Source of the DNA: Accumulibacter phosphatis
Lineage (GTDB): Bacteria > Pseudomonadota > Gammaproteobacteria > Burkholderiales > Rhodocyclaceae
Assembly (NCBI RefSeq): GCF_000024165.1
Contig: NC_013194.1
Span: 2,728,001-2,792,000, forward strand
Direction of reading: 5' to 3'
DNA length: 64,000 nucleotides
Shown here in pieces: positions 8,468-17,660 of this stretch. A model generated the notes under the pieces. That model made no database searches and was not told the origin of the DNA. It saw nothing but the letters and a program-made list of their open reading frames with translations. Positions within the stretch are counted from its first letter, which is position 1. Each line of letters opens with the position of its first letter. A program made the translations under genes and the position numbers.

Positions 8468-8473
8468 TATAAT
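8468..8473 (+). promoter_or_regulatory. Candidate -10 box of the sdh operon
   Basis: A perfect TATAAT stands 72 bases before the sdhC start, in the 119-base gap after gntR. No good -35 hexamer is visible 16-18 bases upstream, so this promoter may need an activator or be weak. Confidence 0.5.
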
Positions 8474-8539
8474 CGAGCGTGGTTTTGCAGGGGTCGGGCG
8501 GCACGGATTCGGCCGCATTACACATGAGGGATGACGTTC

Positions 8540-8932
8540 ATGGCAGAGATGGCAATCAAGAAAAGGCGTCCAAAGAACTTGGACTTGCCGACTATCAGGC
8601 TACCCCTTCCGGGTATCCTATCAATCCTCCACCGGGTCAGCGGGGCAGGGCTTTTCCTGATGCTACCGGTGCTGCTATGGCTGTTCCAGGGCAGCCTGGC
8701 TTCCAGCGAGACCTTCGCCGCCGTCAAGGGCGTGGTCGGGCATCCGGTAGCCAAGATCGTCCTGCTCGGCCTGATCTGGTTCTACATGCACCACTTCTGC
8801 GCCGGCATTCGCTACCTGCTGCTTGATCTGCACAAGGGGATTGAACTCGAGGCGGCGCGCTTGTCGAGCAAGATCGTTTTCGCGGTCAGCATCGCCCTGA
8901 CCCTGATCATCGGAGCCAAAGTGCTATGGTAA
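8540..8932 (+). CDS. sdhC: Succinate dehydrogenase cytochrome b556 subunit (SdhC)
   Basis: 130 aa, three membrane helices. This is one of the two membrane anchors of complex II, carrying heme b and the ubiquinone site. The SILHRVSG motif (S28, H31, R32) is the quinone-site signature. H84/H85 in FYMHHFCAGIRYLLLD includes the axial heme ligand position of the family. An ATG at 8531 and one at 8549 are in frame; 8540 is chosen because GAGGG at 8526-8530 lies nine bases before it. The 3' end overlaps sdhD by seven bases, starting the tightly coupled operon sdhC-D-A-B-E-gltA. Confidence 0.93.
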   Translation: MAEMAIKKRRPKNLDLPTIRLPLPGILSILHRVSGAGLFLMLPVLLWLFQGSLASSETFAAVKGVVGHPVAKIVLLGLIWFYMHHFCAGIRYLLLDLHKGIELEAARLSSKIVFAVSIALTLIIGAKVLW

Positions 8933-9273
8933 ATCGTATTCTCGTCGGGGCCCACTATGGGCTCAAGGACTGGATCATCCAGCGGGCCACCGCCATCATC
9001 ATGGCGATTTACACGGTCATCTTCCTGGTCGTCGCAGGCGCTGTCGCGCCCGATTCCTTCGAGGCGTGGCGTGGTATTTTCGCCAATGGTTTCATGAAGT
9101 TCGCCACCTTCCTGTTTTTTATCAGCGTCTTCTACCACGCCTGGATCGGTGTTCGCGACATCTGGATGGACTACATCAAGCCGGCTGGCCTGCGCCTGCT
9201 GATGATGATTGTGACGGTTGCGGTGCTGGTCGGTTACGCCGGCTGGGCAGTTCAGATTCTGTGGAGAATGTAA
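8926..9273 (+). CDS. sdhD: Succinate dehydrogenase hydrophobic membrane anchor (SdhD)
   Basis: 115 aa with three predicted membrane helices at about 22-40, 58-78 and 90-110. It pairs with SdhC to anchor complex II and to bind heme and ubiquinone. Residues Q19-R20 and the YHAWIGVRDIWMDY block (H71, D82, Y83) match the conserved heme-ligand and quinone-site positions of the family. The ATG lies inside the end of sdhC, and the TAA stop is followed at once by the GTG start of sdhA. Stoichiometric translation by coupling is therefore expected. Confidence 0.93.
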   Translation: MVNRILVGAHYGLKDWIIQRATAIIMAIYTVIFLVVAGAVAPDSFEAWRGIFANGFMKFATFLFFISVFYHAWIGVRDIWMDYIKPAGLRLLMMIVTVAVLVGYAGWAVQILWRM

Positions 9274-11058
9274 GTGAGCAAACTAACCATTCCAGTACGC
9301 AAGTTCGATGCAGTCATTGTTGGCGCCGGCGGCTCCGGCCTGCGGGCAGCGATCCAGTTGTCCGAGGCGGGTCTGAAGACGGCTGTGCTGTCGAAAGTCT
9401 TTCCCACCCGGTCGCATACCGTCGCCGCGCAGGGGGGCGTGTCTGCCTCGCTCGGTAACTCCGAGGAGGACCACTGGCATTGGCACATGTACGACACGGT
9501 CAAGGGTTCCGACTGGCTCGGCGACCAGGACGCGATCGAATACATGTGTCGCAAGGCCCCCGAGGTCGTCGTCGAACTGGAGCATTTCGGCATGCCTTTC
9601 GACCGTACCGACGAAGGCAAGATCTACCAGCGTCCGTTTGGCGGGCACATGTCGAACTTCGGCGAGAAACCGGTTCGTCGAGCCTGTGCCGCGGCCGACC
9701 GTACCGGCCACGCCATGCTGCACGCCCTCTACCAGCGCAACGTACGCGCCAACACGCAGTTCTTCGTCGAGTGGATGGCGCTCGACCTGATCCGCGACGA
9801 CAGCGGCCAGGTGCTTGGGGTGATCGCCCTGGAAATGGAGACCGGTGAAGTCGTCGCCTTTCACAGCAAGGCGACCGTCTTCGCCACCGGTGGTGCCGGC
9901 CGTATCTTCTATTCGTCGACCAATGCCTTCATCAATACGGGTGACGGTCTCGGGATGGCGGCACGCGCCGGCATCCCGCTCGAGGACATGGAGTTCTGGC
10001 AGTTCCACCCGACCGGTGTGGCCGGCGCCGGGGTGTTGATCACCGAAGGCGTGCGGGGTGAAGGCGGCATTCTGCGCAACTCGACCAATGAACGCTTCAT
10101 GGAGCGTTATGCGCCGAACGCCAAGGATTTGGCGTCGCGCGACGTCGTTTCCCGGGCGATGGTCACCGAGATCAACGAGGGCCGCGGTTGCGGGCCCAAC
10201 AAGGACTTCGTCCTCCTCGACATCACCCACCTCGATCCGGCAACGATCATGAAGCGCCTGCCGGGAATCCGCGAGATCTCGATCCAGTTCGCCGGTATCG
10301 ATCCGATCAAGGCGCCGATTCCGGTGGTGCCGACCTGTCACTACCAGATGGGCGGTGTGCCGACCAACTACAAGGGTCAGGTCGTCGCTGACGACGGCAC
10401 TCCGATCCGCGGCTTCTATGCCGCTGGCGAAGTCGCCTGCGCGTCGGTGCACGGTGCCAATCGTTTGGGGACCAACTCGCTGCTTGACCTGCTGGTTTTT
10501 GGTAAGGCCTCGGGCGATTCGGTCATCGAGGATGTGAAGTCGGGCACGATCGGGCTCAAGGAACTGCCGGCGAACTTCGCCGATTTCACGCTGGCACGTC
10601 TGAACCGACTGAATACGCAGACCGGCGGCGCCAACGTCAACGAGACCCGTCTCGAGCTGCAGCGGACGATGCAGAAGCACTGTGGCGTCTTCCGCTTCAA
10701 GGACATGCTGATCGAAGGCGTTGCGAAGATCGTCGAGATCGAGAAGGCGGTCGCCAGGACCGAGATCAAGGACAAGTCGCAGGTCTGGAACACGGCGCGC
10801 GTCGAAGCTCTTGAGCTCGACAACCTGATCGAAGTCGCCAAGGCGACGATGGTTTCTGCCGAGGCGCGCAAGGAGTCGCGCGGCGCCCACGTGCGCGACG
10901 ACGCGCCGGACACGGCGGCCAATCCGAATGGCCGCGACGACGTTGGCTGGCACAAGCACACGTTGTGGCACCGCGAGGGCAGCGCTCTGAGCTACAAGCC
11001 GGTCATCATGACCCCGCTGTCCGTTGAAACCATCGCGTTGAAGACGCGCTCTTACTGA
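9274..11058 (+). CDS. sdhA: Succinate dehydrogenase flavoprotein subunit (SdhA)
   Basis: 594 aa, catalytic subunit that oxidises succinate to fumarate. The FAD-binding Rossmann motif VIVGAGGSGLRAA is at 14-26. H48 in SHTVAAQGG is the covalent FAD attachment site. The substrate site HPTGVAGAGVLITEGVRGEGG lies near residue 245, and the capping-domain arginine region HGANRLGTNSLLDL near 395. The start is GTG, directly abutting the sdhD stop codon, which is unusual but typical of coupled translation. Length matches the E. coli enzyme (588 aa). Confidence 0.97.
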   Translation: MSKLTIPVRKFDAVIVGAGGSGLRAAIQLSEAGLKTAVLSKVFPTRSHTVAAQGGVSASLGNSEEDHWHWHMYDTVKGSDWLGDQDAIEYMCRKAPEVVVELEHFGMPFDRTDEGKIYQRPFGGHMSNFGEKPVRRACAAADRTGHAMLHALYQRNVRANTQFFVEWMALDLIRDDSGQVLGVIALEMETGEVVAFHSKATVFATGGAGRIFYSSTNAFINTGDGLGMAARAGIPLEDMEFWQFHPTGVAGAGVLITEGVRGEGGILRNSTNERFMERYAPNAKDLASRDVVSRAMVTEINEGRGCGPNKDFVLLDITHLDPATIMKRLPGIREISIQFAGIDPIKAPIPVVPTCHYQMGGVPTNYKGQVVADDGTPIRGFYAAGEVACASVHGANRLGTNSLLDLLVFGKASGDSVIEDVKSGTIGLKELPANFADFTLARLNRLNTQTGGANVNETRLELQRTMQKHCGVFRFKDMLIEGVAKIVEIEKAVARTEIKDKSQVWNTARVEALELDNLIEVAKATMVSAEARKESRGAHVRDDAPDTAANPNGRDDVGWHKHTLWHREGSALSYKPVIMTPLSVETIALKTRSY

Positions 11059-11082
11059 TCGTGCGTTAAGGAGTCAATGAAC

Positions 11083-11796
11083 ATGACCACCAGTACCATG
11101 CAGTTCAAGATCTATCGCTACGATCCCGACAAGGACAACGCGCCCTACATGCAGGACATTTCGGTCGAAGTCGATTTTGCGATCGATCGCAAGTTGCTTG
11201 ACATACTCACGCGGCTCAAGGCGAAGGACGATTCGCTGGCTTATCGCCGATCGTGCCGCGAAGGCATCTGCGGATCGGATGCGATGAACATCAACGGCAA
11301 GAACGGGCTTGCCTGTCTCACCGAGATCAAGGACCTCAAGCAGCCGGTCGTGCTGCGACCGCTGCCTGGCCTGCCGGTGATCCGCGATCTGATCGTCGAC
11401 ATGACCCAGTTCTTCAAGCAGTACCATTCGATCAAGCCTTACCTGATCAACGAGGGGCCGCGTCCCGACCGCGAGCGACTGCAGTCGCCCGAGGAGCGCG
11501 AGGAACTCAACGGCCTCTACGAGTGCATTCTGTGTGCCTGCTGCTCGACCTCGTGCCCCTCGTTCTGGTGGAATCCGGACAAGTTCGTCGGTCCGGCCGG
11601 TCTCCTGAACGCTTACCGTTTCATTGCCGACACGCGTGACGAGGCCACCAACGAACGTCTCGACGATCTCGAGGACCCCTATCGTCTGTTCCGCTGTCAT
11701 AGCATCATGAATTGCGTCGATGTCTGTCCGAAGGGTCTGAACCCAACCCGGGCGATCGGTAAGATCAAAGAGATGATGGTCCGTCGCGCGATCTGA
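11083..11796 (+). CDS. sdhB: Succinate dehydrogenase iron-sulfur subunit (SdhB)
   Basis: 237 aa. It carries electrons from FAD to quinone through three clusters. The [2Fe-2S] ligands are in SCREGICGSDAMN and NGLAC, with Asp in place of the third Cys as in E. coli. The [4Fe-4S] and [3Fe-4S] ligands are in CILCACCSTSCPSFWW and CHSIMNCVDVCPKGLNP. Two in-frame ATGs exist, at 11077 and 11083. The second is preferred because AAGGAG at 11068-11073 is only three bases from the first but nine from the second. The stop overlaps the sdhE start by one base. Confidence 0.96.
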   Translation: MTTSTMQFKIYRYDPDKDNAPYMQDISVEVDFAIDRKLLDILTRLKAKDDSLAYRRSCREGICGSDAMNINGKNGLACLTEIKDLKQPVVLRPLPGLPVIRDLIVDMTQFFKQYHSIKPYLINEGPRPDRERLQSPEEREELNGLYECILCACCSTSCPSFWWNPDKFVGPAGLLNAYRFIADTRDEATNERLDDLEDPYRLFRCHSIMNCVDVCPKGLNPTRAIGKIKEMMVRRAI

Positions 11797-12050
11797 TGGA
11801 GGAAAGAGAAAAACTCAACCGCCTGCGCTGGCGCTGTACTCGCCGCGCCATGCTGGAAATGGACCTGCTGTTGGGGGAGTTCCTCGATCGGCTTTATCCG
11901 AGCTTGACTCCCCCGCAGGCAGACGCCTTTGTTATCCTGGCCGACATGGAGGATCTTGAGCTGTGGCCGCTGGTGAACGGTAGCCGGGAATCTTCCGACC
12001 CGGTGCAGGCCGAAGTCCTTGCGCTGTTGCGCGACGTAAGAGTTAAGTAA
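11796..12050 (+). CDS. sdhE: FAD assembly factor SdhE (DUF339)
   Basis: 84 aa, four-helix small protein that promotes covalent FAD attachment to SdhA. Size, position after sdhB and the motif region RRAMLEMDLLLGEF identify it. The family hallmark RGxxE reads R17-A18-M19-L20-E21 here, so the conserved glycine is alanine. The C-terminal ADMEDLELWPLVNG matches the rest of the family. The ATG overlaps the last base of the sdhB TGA. It is placed between complex II genes and citrate synthase, as in most betaproteobacteria. Confidence 0.92.
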   Translation: MEEREKLNRLRWRCTRRAMLEMDLLLGEFLDRLYPSLTPPQADAFVILADMEDLELWPLVNGSRESSDPVQAEVLALLRDVRVK

Positions 12051-12119
12051 GGAAGCTGCCATAATCTGGCGGCCTCCTGTTCGCAGCTGTGACCTCACTA
12101 CCTGAACGGGGATAAAACA

Positions 12120-13412
12120 ATGACGGAACGTAAAGCAACTCTCATCATCGAAGGGAAGGCCCCTGTCGAGTTTCCAATCATGACGCCGACACATGGCAAT
12201 GATTGCATCGACATTCGCACCCTGGGCGCCAAGACCGGTCTATTCACTTACGACTCCGGCTACCTGTCGACCGCGAGTTGCCGGTCGACGGTCACGTTCA
12301 TTGACGGTGACAAGGGCGAACTGCTTTATCGTGGCTATCCGATCGAGCAACTGGCCGAGCAGTGCAACTTCCTCGAGGTAGCCTACCTGTTGTGGCATGG
12401 TGAATTGCCGACTCCCACCCAGAAGGTGAAGTTCGAGCGGAACATCAAGGATCACACGATGGTGCACGAGCAACTGGTGAAGTTCTACCAGGGCTTTCGT
12501 CGCGACGCGCACCCGATGGCCGTGCTGGTGGGTGTGGTCGGCGCCCTCTCGGCGTTCTACCATGAGGCCGAGGACTTTTCGGACCTCGAGCACCAGAACA
12601 TCAGTTTCAACCGCATCGTCGCCAAGCTGCCGACGATCGTCGCCATGGCCTACAAGTACCACCGCGGCGAGCCGTTCATCTACCCGCGCAACGATCTCGA
12701 CTACACGGCCAACTTCATGCACATGATGTTCGGCACGCCGTGTGAGGAGTACAAGCCGAATCCGGTGCTGGTGCATGCCCTGGACACCATCTTCACGCTG
12801 CATGCCGATCATGAGCAGAACGCGTCGACCTCGACGGTGCGTCTGTCGGGTTCGTCCGGCGCCAATCCCTACGCCTGTATCTCGGCGGGCATCGCCTGTC
12901 TGTGGGGTCCCGCGCATGGTGGCGCCAACGAGGCCTGCCTGCAGATGCTCGAAGAGATCCACGATGTCTCGCGCGTCGGCACGTACATCACGCGAGCCAA
13001 GGACAAGAACGACGACTTCAAGCTGATGGGCTTCGGCCATCGTGTGTACAAGAACTTCGATCCACGTGCCACGCTGATGCGCAAGGTGTGCAACGAGGTT
13101 CTTCAGGAACTCGGGCTGGAGAACGATCGCCTGTTCAAACTGGCGATGGAACTCGAAAAGATCGCCCTCGAGGACGACTACTTCATCGAGAAGAAGCTCT
13201 ACCCGAACGTCGATTTCTATTCCGGGATCGTCCAGAAGGCCTTGGGCATCCCGACCACGATGTTCACCTGCATCTTCGCGTTGGCCCGTACCGTCGGCTG
13301 GATGACGCAATGGGAGGAGATGATCAACGACCCGGAGTACAAGATTGGTCGTCCGCGTCAGCTCTATATCGGCACCGCCAGGCGCGATGTGATTCCTGTC
13401 GACCAGCGATAG
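12120..13412 (+). CDS. gltA: Citrate synthase (type II)
   Basis: 430 aa. It condenses oxaloacetate with acetyl-CoA. The catalytic triad positions are visible: H266 in GPAHGGANEA, H307 in GFGHRVYKNFDPRA and D365 in PNVDFYSG. The extra N-terminal beta region (residues 1-60) is that of NADH-sensitive hexameric type II enzymes of Gram-negatives. The gene follows sdhE after 69 bases, so it probably belongs to the sdh transcript. A strong terminator stands 14 bases past its stop and separates it from odhA. Confidence 0.97.
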   Translation: MTERKATLIIEGKAPVEFPIMTPTHGNDCIDIRTLGAKTGLFTYDSGYLSTASCRSTVTFIDGDKGELLYRGYPIEQLAEQCNFLEVAYLLWHGELPTPTQKVKFERNIKDHTMVHEQLVKFYQGFRRDAHPMAVLVGVVGALSAFYHEAEDFSDLEHQNISFNRIVAKLPTIVAMAYKYHRGEPFIYPRNDLDYTANFMHMMFGTPCEEYKPNPVLVHALDTIFTLHADHEQNASTSTVRLSGSSGANPYACISAGIACLWGPAHGGANEACLQMLEEIHDVSRVGTYITRAKDKNDDFKLMGFGHRVYKNFDPRATLMRKVCNEVLQELGLENDRLFKLAMELEKIALEDDYFIEKKLYPNVDFYSGIVQKALGIPTTMFTCIFALARTVGWMTQWEEMINDPEYKIGRPRQLYIGTARRDVIPVDQR

Positions 13413-13425
13413 GCCGGCGGACTCC

Positions 13426-13456
13426 AAAGGGCGGCAGACAGGTGCCGCCCTTTTTT
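13426..13456 (+). terminator. Rho-independent terminator after gltA
   Basis: A 10-11 base perfect stem (AAGGGCGGCA/TGCCGCCCTT) with a 6-base loop runs into six T residues, shortly after the gltA stop. It splits the TCA block into an sdh-gltA unit and an odh-lpd unit. Confidence 0.92.
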
Positions 13457-13524
13457 CATTCTGTGGCGCTTGGGCCCACAGGTTTTGTCGATTCGAACCA
13501 GGACCGTGACGACAGGTAACTGCC

Positions 13525-16365
13525 ATGATGAATCAGCTTTTTGGTAACTCCCTCCTCTTTGGTGGCAACGCGCCCTTCGTCGAGGAGTTGTACGAAAACT
13601 ATCTCGACAATCCCGGTTCCGTTTCCGAGCAGTGGCGCGACTACTTCGACAAGCTGGCGCAACTGCCGGGTTACGTCGCCCGTGATGTGCCGCATCTGCC
13701 GGTGATCAACGCCTTCGCCGAGCAGGCGAGGAAAGGAGGCTACCGGGCCGCGGCCGTGGCACCGGTGGACGACAGGAAGCAGGTGAGCGTCCTGCAGATG
13801 ATCACCGCCTACCGCTTCATCGGCGATCGCTGGGCCAACCTCGATCCGCTCAAGCGCACCCCGCGCTCGGATGTCCCGCAGCTCGATCCAGCCTACTACG
13901 GGTTCTCCGATGCCGACCTGAACACAGTGTTCAACGCCGGTTCGTTCAAGGGTACGCCCGACCACGCGACCTTCGGCCAGATATACGACGCGCTGAAGGC
14001 GACGTATTGCGGCTCGATTGGCGTCGAGTACATGTACATCAGCACTGTTGCCGAAAAACGCTGGATTCAGGATCGTCTGGAACGAATCCACTCGAAGCCA
14101 AGCTACACGGCCGACGAGCGGAAGCGGATGCTCGAACGTCTGACTGCTGCCGAAACACTCGAACGCTACCTGCATACGCGCTACGTTGGCCAGAAACGCT
14201 TCTCGCTGGAAGGCGGCGAATCGCTGATCGTCTCGATGGACGAACTGATTCGCGTCGCCGGCGCTGGTGGGGTCGATGAGATCGTTGTCGGCATGGCTCA
14301 TCGTGGCCGCCTGAATGTGCTCGTGAATACGCTTGGCAAGGAGCCGGCGATGCTCTTCGACGAGTTCGAAGGCAAGAAGGCGCAGGACCTGACCGCTGGC
14401 GATGTCAAGTATCACATGGGCTATTCGTCAGACGTGTCCACGCCGGGAGGACCATGCCACCTGACACTGGCTTTCAACCCGTCGCACCTTGAAATCGTCA
14501 ACCCGGTGGTCGTCGGCTCGGTCTATTCGCGCCAGCGGCGGCGTGGCGAGAACGGCAAGGACAAGGTGCTGGCTGTCCTCATTCACGGCGACGCGGCGGT
14601 CGCTGGCCAGGGCGTCAACCAGGAGATGCTCAACTTTGGGCAGACGCGTGGCTATGGCGTTGGCGGCACCGTGCATATCGTCGTCAATAACCAGATCGGA
14701 TTCACCACGTCGGACCCGCGCGACTATCGTTCGTCGCTGTACTGCACTGACATCTTCAAGATGGCCGAAGCCCCGATCTTCCACGTCAATGGCGACGACC
14801 CGGAAGCCGTGGCGCTGGTCACCAGCATTGCCGTCGAGTACCGCAAGACCTTCAAGAAGGACGTGGTGGTCGACATCGTCTGCTATCGCAAGCTCGGCCA
14901 CAACGAGCAGGACGAGCCGATGGTCACGCAACCGCTGATGTACAAGAAGATTCAGCAGCATCCCGGTACGCGCAAGCTCTACGCCGACAAGCTGGTCGCC
15001 GAAGGCGTCCTTGCCGTCGAGGGTCCGGAGGAGATCATCGCCGATTATCGCGCCCACCTGGACCGCGGCGAACTGCTCTATAACCCGGTTCTCGCCGGCT
15101 ACAAGCACCCCATGACGATCGACTGGACGCCATTCGTCTCGCCGCAGTACATCGAGAACTGCGATACCAAGGTGCCGATCGGCGAACTGCAGCGCCTGGC
15201 CGAGCGGCTCACGACGTTGCCGGAGAACTTCACACTGCACAGCCGGGTCAAGAAGATCATCGACGACCGTCGCCAGATGGGCGAAGGAAAACTCCCCGTC
15301 GACTGGGGAATGGCGGAAAACCTCGCCTATGCGTCGCTGCTCGTCTCCGGTTACGGTGTCCGCATTTCCGGCGAAGACGTTGGTCGCAGCACCTTCTTCC
15401 ACCGCCACGCGGCCCTACACGATCAGAACCGCGAGCACTGGGATTCGGGTACCTATCATCCGTTGAAGCACCTGCAGGAAAGGCAGGGCGGCTTCCAGTG
15501 CTTCGACTCCGTACTCTCCGAGGAAGCCGTCCTGGCTTTCGAGTATGGCTACACCTCGGCCAATCCGTACGAACTGGTAGTCTGGGAGGCACAGTTCGGC
15601 GACTTCGCCAACGGTGCGCAGGTGGTCATCGACCAGTTCATCGCTTCTGGCGAAGCCAAGTGGGGTCGTGCCAGCGGGCTCGTCCTGCTGCTGCCGCATG
15701 GCTACGAAGGGCAGGGGCCCGAGCACTCGTCGGCGCGGATCGAGCGCTACATGCAGTTGTGTGCCGAAATGAACATGGAAGTCTGCCAGCCGTCGACACC
15801 GGCGCAGGTCTTCCACATGCTGCGTCGGCAGGGGGTCCGCAACCAGCGCAAACCATTGATCGTCTTTTCGCCGAAGTCACTGCTTCGCCACAAGGACGCG
15901 ACCTCCACACTGGAAGAACTGAGCGACGGCGAATTCCAGCGCGTGATCGGTGAAGTCGAGCCAATCAACCCCAAGAAGGTTACGCGTGTCGTGTTCTGTT
16001 CGGGCAAGGTGTACTATGAGCTGGTCGCCGCGCGACACGAGAAGAAGATCGCCCACATCGCGATCGCCCGGCTCGAACAGTTCTACCCGTTCCCGCAGGA
16101 GTCTTTCCAGGAGGAACTGGCGAAGTACCCGAAGGCCACCGAGGTCGTCTGGTGTCAGGAAGAGCCACGCAACCAGGGCGCCTGGTACTGGATCGCCTCG
16201 CGTCAGCACCTGTCGCGCTCGCTCAGTGACAAGCAGCATTTGCTGCTCGTTTCCCGTCCCGCCTCGGCTTCCCCGGCGGTGGGCTACTACAGCAAGCACA
16301 ATGCGCAACAAAAGGCTCTGATCGACTCCGCGCTTGGTGAGATCGAGTACTACAAACTAGCCTAG
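13525..16365 (+). CDS. sucA: 2-oxoglutarate dehydrogenase E1 component
   Basis: 946 aa, thiamine-diphosphate decarboxylase that feeds succinyl groups to the E2 lipoyl arm. The N-terminal peripheral E2-binding segment NAPFVEELYENYLDNPG lies at about 12-28. The ThDP-binding region includes GMAHRGRLNVL near 258 and the GDAAVAGQG ... NNQIGFTT block near 355-395. The pyrimidine-fold domain with FEYGYTSANP and a terminal LEQFYPFP segment follows. ATG codons at 13525 and 13528 are adjacent and the ribosome site is weak. Begins the odhA-odhB-lpdA operon just after the gltA terminator. Confidence 0.96.
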   Translation: MMNQLFGNSLLFGGNAPFVEELYENYLDNPGSVSEQWRDYFDKLAQLPGYVARDVPHLPVINAFAEQARKGGYRAAAVAPVDDRKQVSVLQMITAYRFIGDRWANLDPLKRTPRSDVPQLDPAYYGFSDADLNTVFNAGSFKGTPDHATFGQIYDALKATYCGSIGVEYMYISTVAEKRWIQDRLERIHSKPSYTADERKRMLERLTAAETLERYLHTRYVGQKRFSLEGGESLIVSMDELIRVAGAGGVDEIVVGMAHRGRLNVLVNTLGKEPAMLFDEFEGKKAQDLTAGDVKYHMGYSSDVSTPGGPCHLTLAFNPSHLEIVNPVVVGSVYSRQRRRGENGKDKVLAVLIHGDAAVAGQGVNQEMLNFGQTRGYGVGGTVHIVVNNQIGFTTSDPRDYRSSLYCTDIFKMAEAPIFHVNGDDPEAVALVTSIAVEYRKTFKKDVVVDIVCYRKLGHNEQDEPMVTQPLMYKKIQQHPGTRKLYADKLVAEGVLAVEGPEEIIADYRAHLDRGELLYNPVLAGYKHPMTIDWTPFVSPQYIENCDTKVPIGELQRLAERLTTLPENFTLHSRVKKIIDDRRQMGEGKLPVDWGMAENLAYASLLVSGYGVRISGEDVGRSTFFHRHAALHDQNREHWDSGTYHPLKHLQERQGGFQCFDSVLSEEAVLAFEYGYTSANPYELVVWEAQFGDFANGAQVVIDQFIASGEAKWGRASGLVLLLPHGYEGQGPEHSSARIERYMQLCAEMNMEVCQPSTPAQVFHMLRRQGVRNQRKPLIVFSPKSLLRHKDATSTLEELSDGEFQRVIGEVEPINPKKVTRVVFCSGKVYYELVAARHEKKIAHIAIARLEQFYPFPQESFQEELAKYPKATEVVWCQEEPRNQGAWYWIASRQHLSRSLSDKQHLLLVSRPASASPAVGYYSKHNAQQKALIDSALGEIEYYKLA

Positions 16366-16377
16366 AACGGAGTAAAC

Positions 16378-17640
16378 ATGATCATCGACGTCAAAGTTCC
16401 ACAGCTTTCCGAATCGGTCGCTGAAGCGACACTGGTTTCGTGGCACAAGAGGGCGGGCGAAGCCGTTGTGCGGGATGAGAACCTGATCGACATCGAGACC
16501 GACAAGGTCGTCCTCGAACTGCCGGCACCGGATGCTGGCGTGCTGGTGGAGATCGTCAAGGGCGATGGCGATACGGTTGTCTCGGGCGAGGTCATTGCGC
16601 GTATCGACACTGCGGCCCAGGCTGGCGCCGTCGCAGCACCAGCCGCCAAGACGGCACCCGCGCAACCCGAAGCCGCAGCGGCAGCCGCCGCGACGGCGGC
16701 GGGTACCGCCTTGCCGGCAGCGCGCAAGATCCTCGACGAGAAGGGCATCGCCGCCGCCGATGTTGCTGGTACCGGACGTGGCGGCCGGGTGACCAAGTCG
16801 GATGCGCTGGCCGCACAGGCGCCGGCAATCCAGGTTCCGGCGGCCAGGCCGGTGGCCAGCGCCGCGTCGGTGGCTGCACCGTCCACCGGCGCCGCTCCCG
16901 CCCTGGCACCGGCACCTGCCGTGACCGTGCCTTTGGGCGACCGCCCCGAGCAACGCGTGCCGATGTCGCGCCTGCGCGCGCGCGTTGCCGAGCGCCTGCT
17001 GCAGTCGCAGGCAACCAACGCGATCCTGACCACGTTCAACGAAGTGAACATGGGTCCGATCATGGCACTGCGCAAGCAGTACGCTGATCGCTTCGAGAAA
17101 GCGCATGGCGTGCGTCTGGGTTTCATGGGTTTCTTCGTCAAGGCGGCCGTCGCCGCACTGCAGAAGTTCCCGGTGATCAACGCTTCGGTGGATGGCAACG
17201 ACATCGTCTATCACGGCTACATCGACATCGGTATCGCCGTCGGCAGTCCGCGCGGTCTGGTCGTACCGATCCTGCGCGATGCGGATCAGATGACCATTGC
17301 CGATATCGAGAAGAAGATTGGCGAGTTCGGGGCGAAGGCCAAGGACGGCAAGTTGTCGATGGAGGATCTGACGGGCGGCACCTTCTCGATCTCGAACGGC
17401 GGCGTTTTTGGCTCGATGCTGTCGACGCCGATCATCAACCCGCCGCAGTCGGCGATCCTCGGCATCCACGCCACCAAGGACCGTCCGGTCGTCGAGAATG
17501 GCCAGATCGTGATTCGCCCGATCAATTATCTGGCGATGTCCTACGACCATCGCATCATCGACGGTCGCGAGGCGGTGCTGGGTCTCGTAACGATGAAGGA
17601 GGCGCTGGAAGATCCAGCTCGCCTGCTGCTCGGCGTTTAA
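16378..17640 (+). CDS. sucB: Dihydrolipoyllysine-residue succinyltransferase (E2 of 2-oxoglutarate dehydrogenase)
   Basis: 420 aa. Residues 1-76 form one lipoyl domain with the modified lysine K43 in IETDKVVLE. An Ala/Pro-rich flexible linker follows (80-117). The peripheral-subunit-binding domain LPAARKILDEKGI ... GRGGRVTKSD covers about 118-150, and a second Ala/Pro linker leads to the catalytic domain from about 185. The acetyltransferase-type active site is MSYDHRIIDGREAV near residue 385, with the conserved His and Asp. It starts 12 bases after odhA. The 91-base gap before lpdA holds an inverted-repeat element. Confidence 0.96.
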   Translation: MIIDVKVPQLSESVAEATLVSWHKRAGEAVVRDENLIDIETDKVVLELPAPDAGVLVEIVKGDGDTVVSGEVIARIDTAAQAGAVAAPAAKTAPAQPEAAAAAAATAAGTALPAARKILDEKGIAAADVAGTGRGGRVTKSDALAAQAPAIQVPAARPVASAASVAAPSTGAAPALAPAPAVTVPLGDRPEQRVPMSRLRARVAERLLQSQATNAILTTFNEVNMGPIMALRKQYADRFEKAHGVRLGFMGFFVKAAVAALQKFPVINASVDGNDIVYHGYIDIGIAVGSPRGLVVPILRDADQMTIADIEKKIGEFGAKAKDGKLSMEDLTGGTFSISNGGVFGSMLSTPIINPPQSAILGIHATKDRPVVENGQIVIRPINYLAMSYDHRIIDGREAVLGLVTMKEALEDPARLLLGV

Positions 17641-17660
17641 CCACTCACCACCGGGGCACG

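Noticed and set aside
9283..10971. Long antisense open frame (562 codons) opposite sdhA
   Set aside because: It mirrors a certain gene in GC-rich DNA. It has no recognisable domain, and its composition is that of an antisense shadow.
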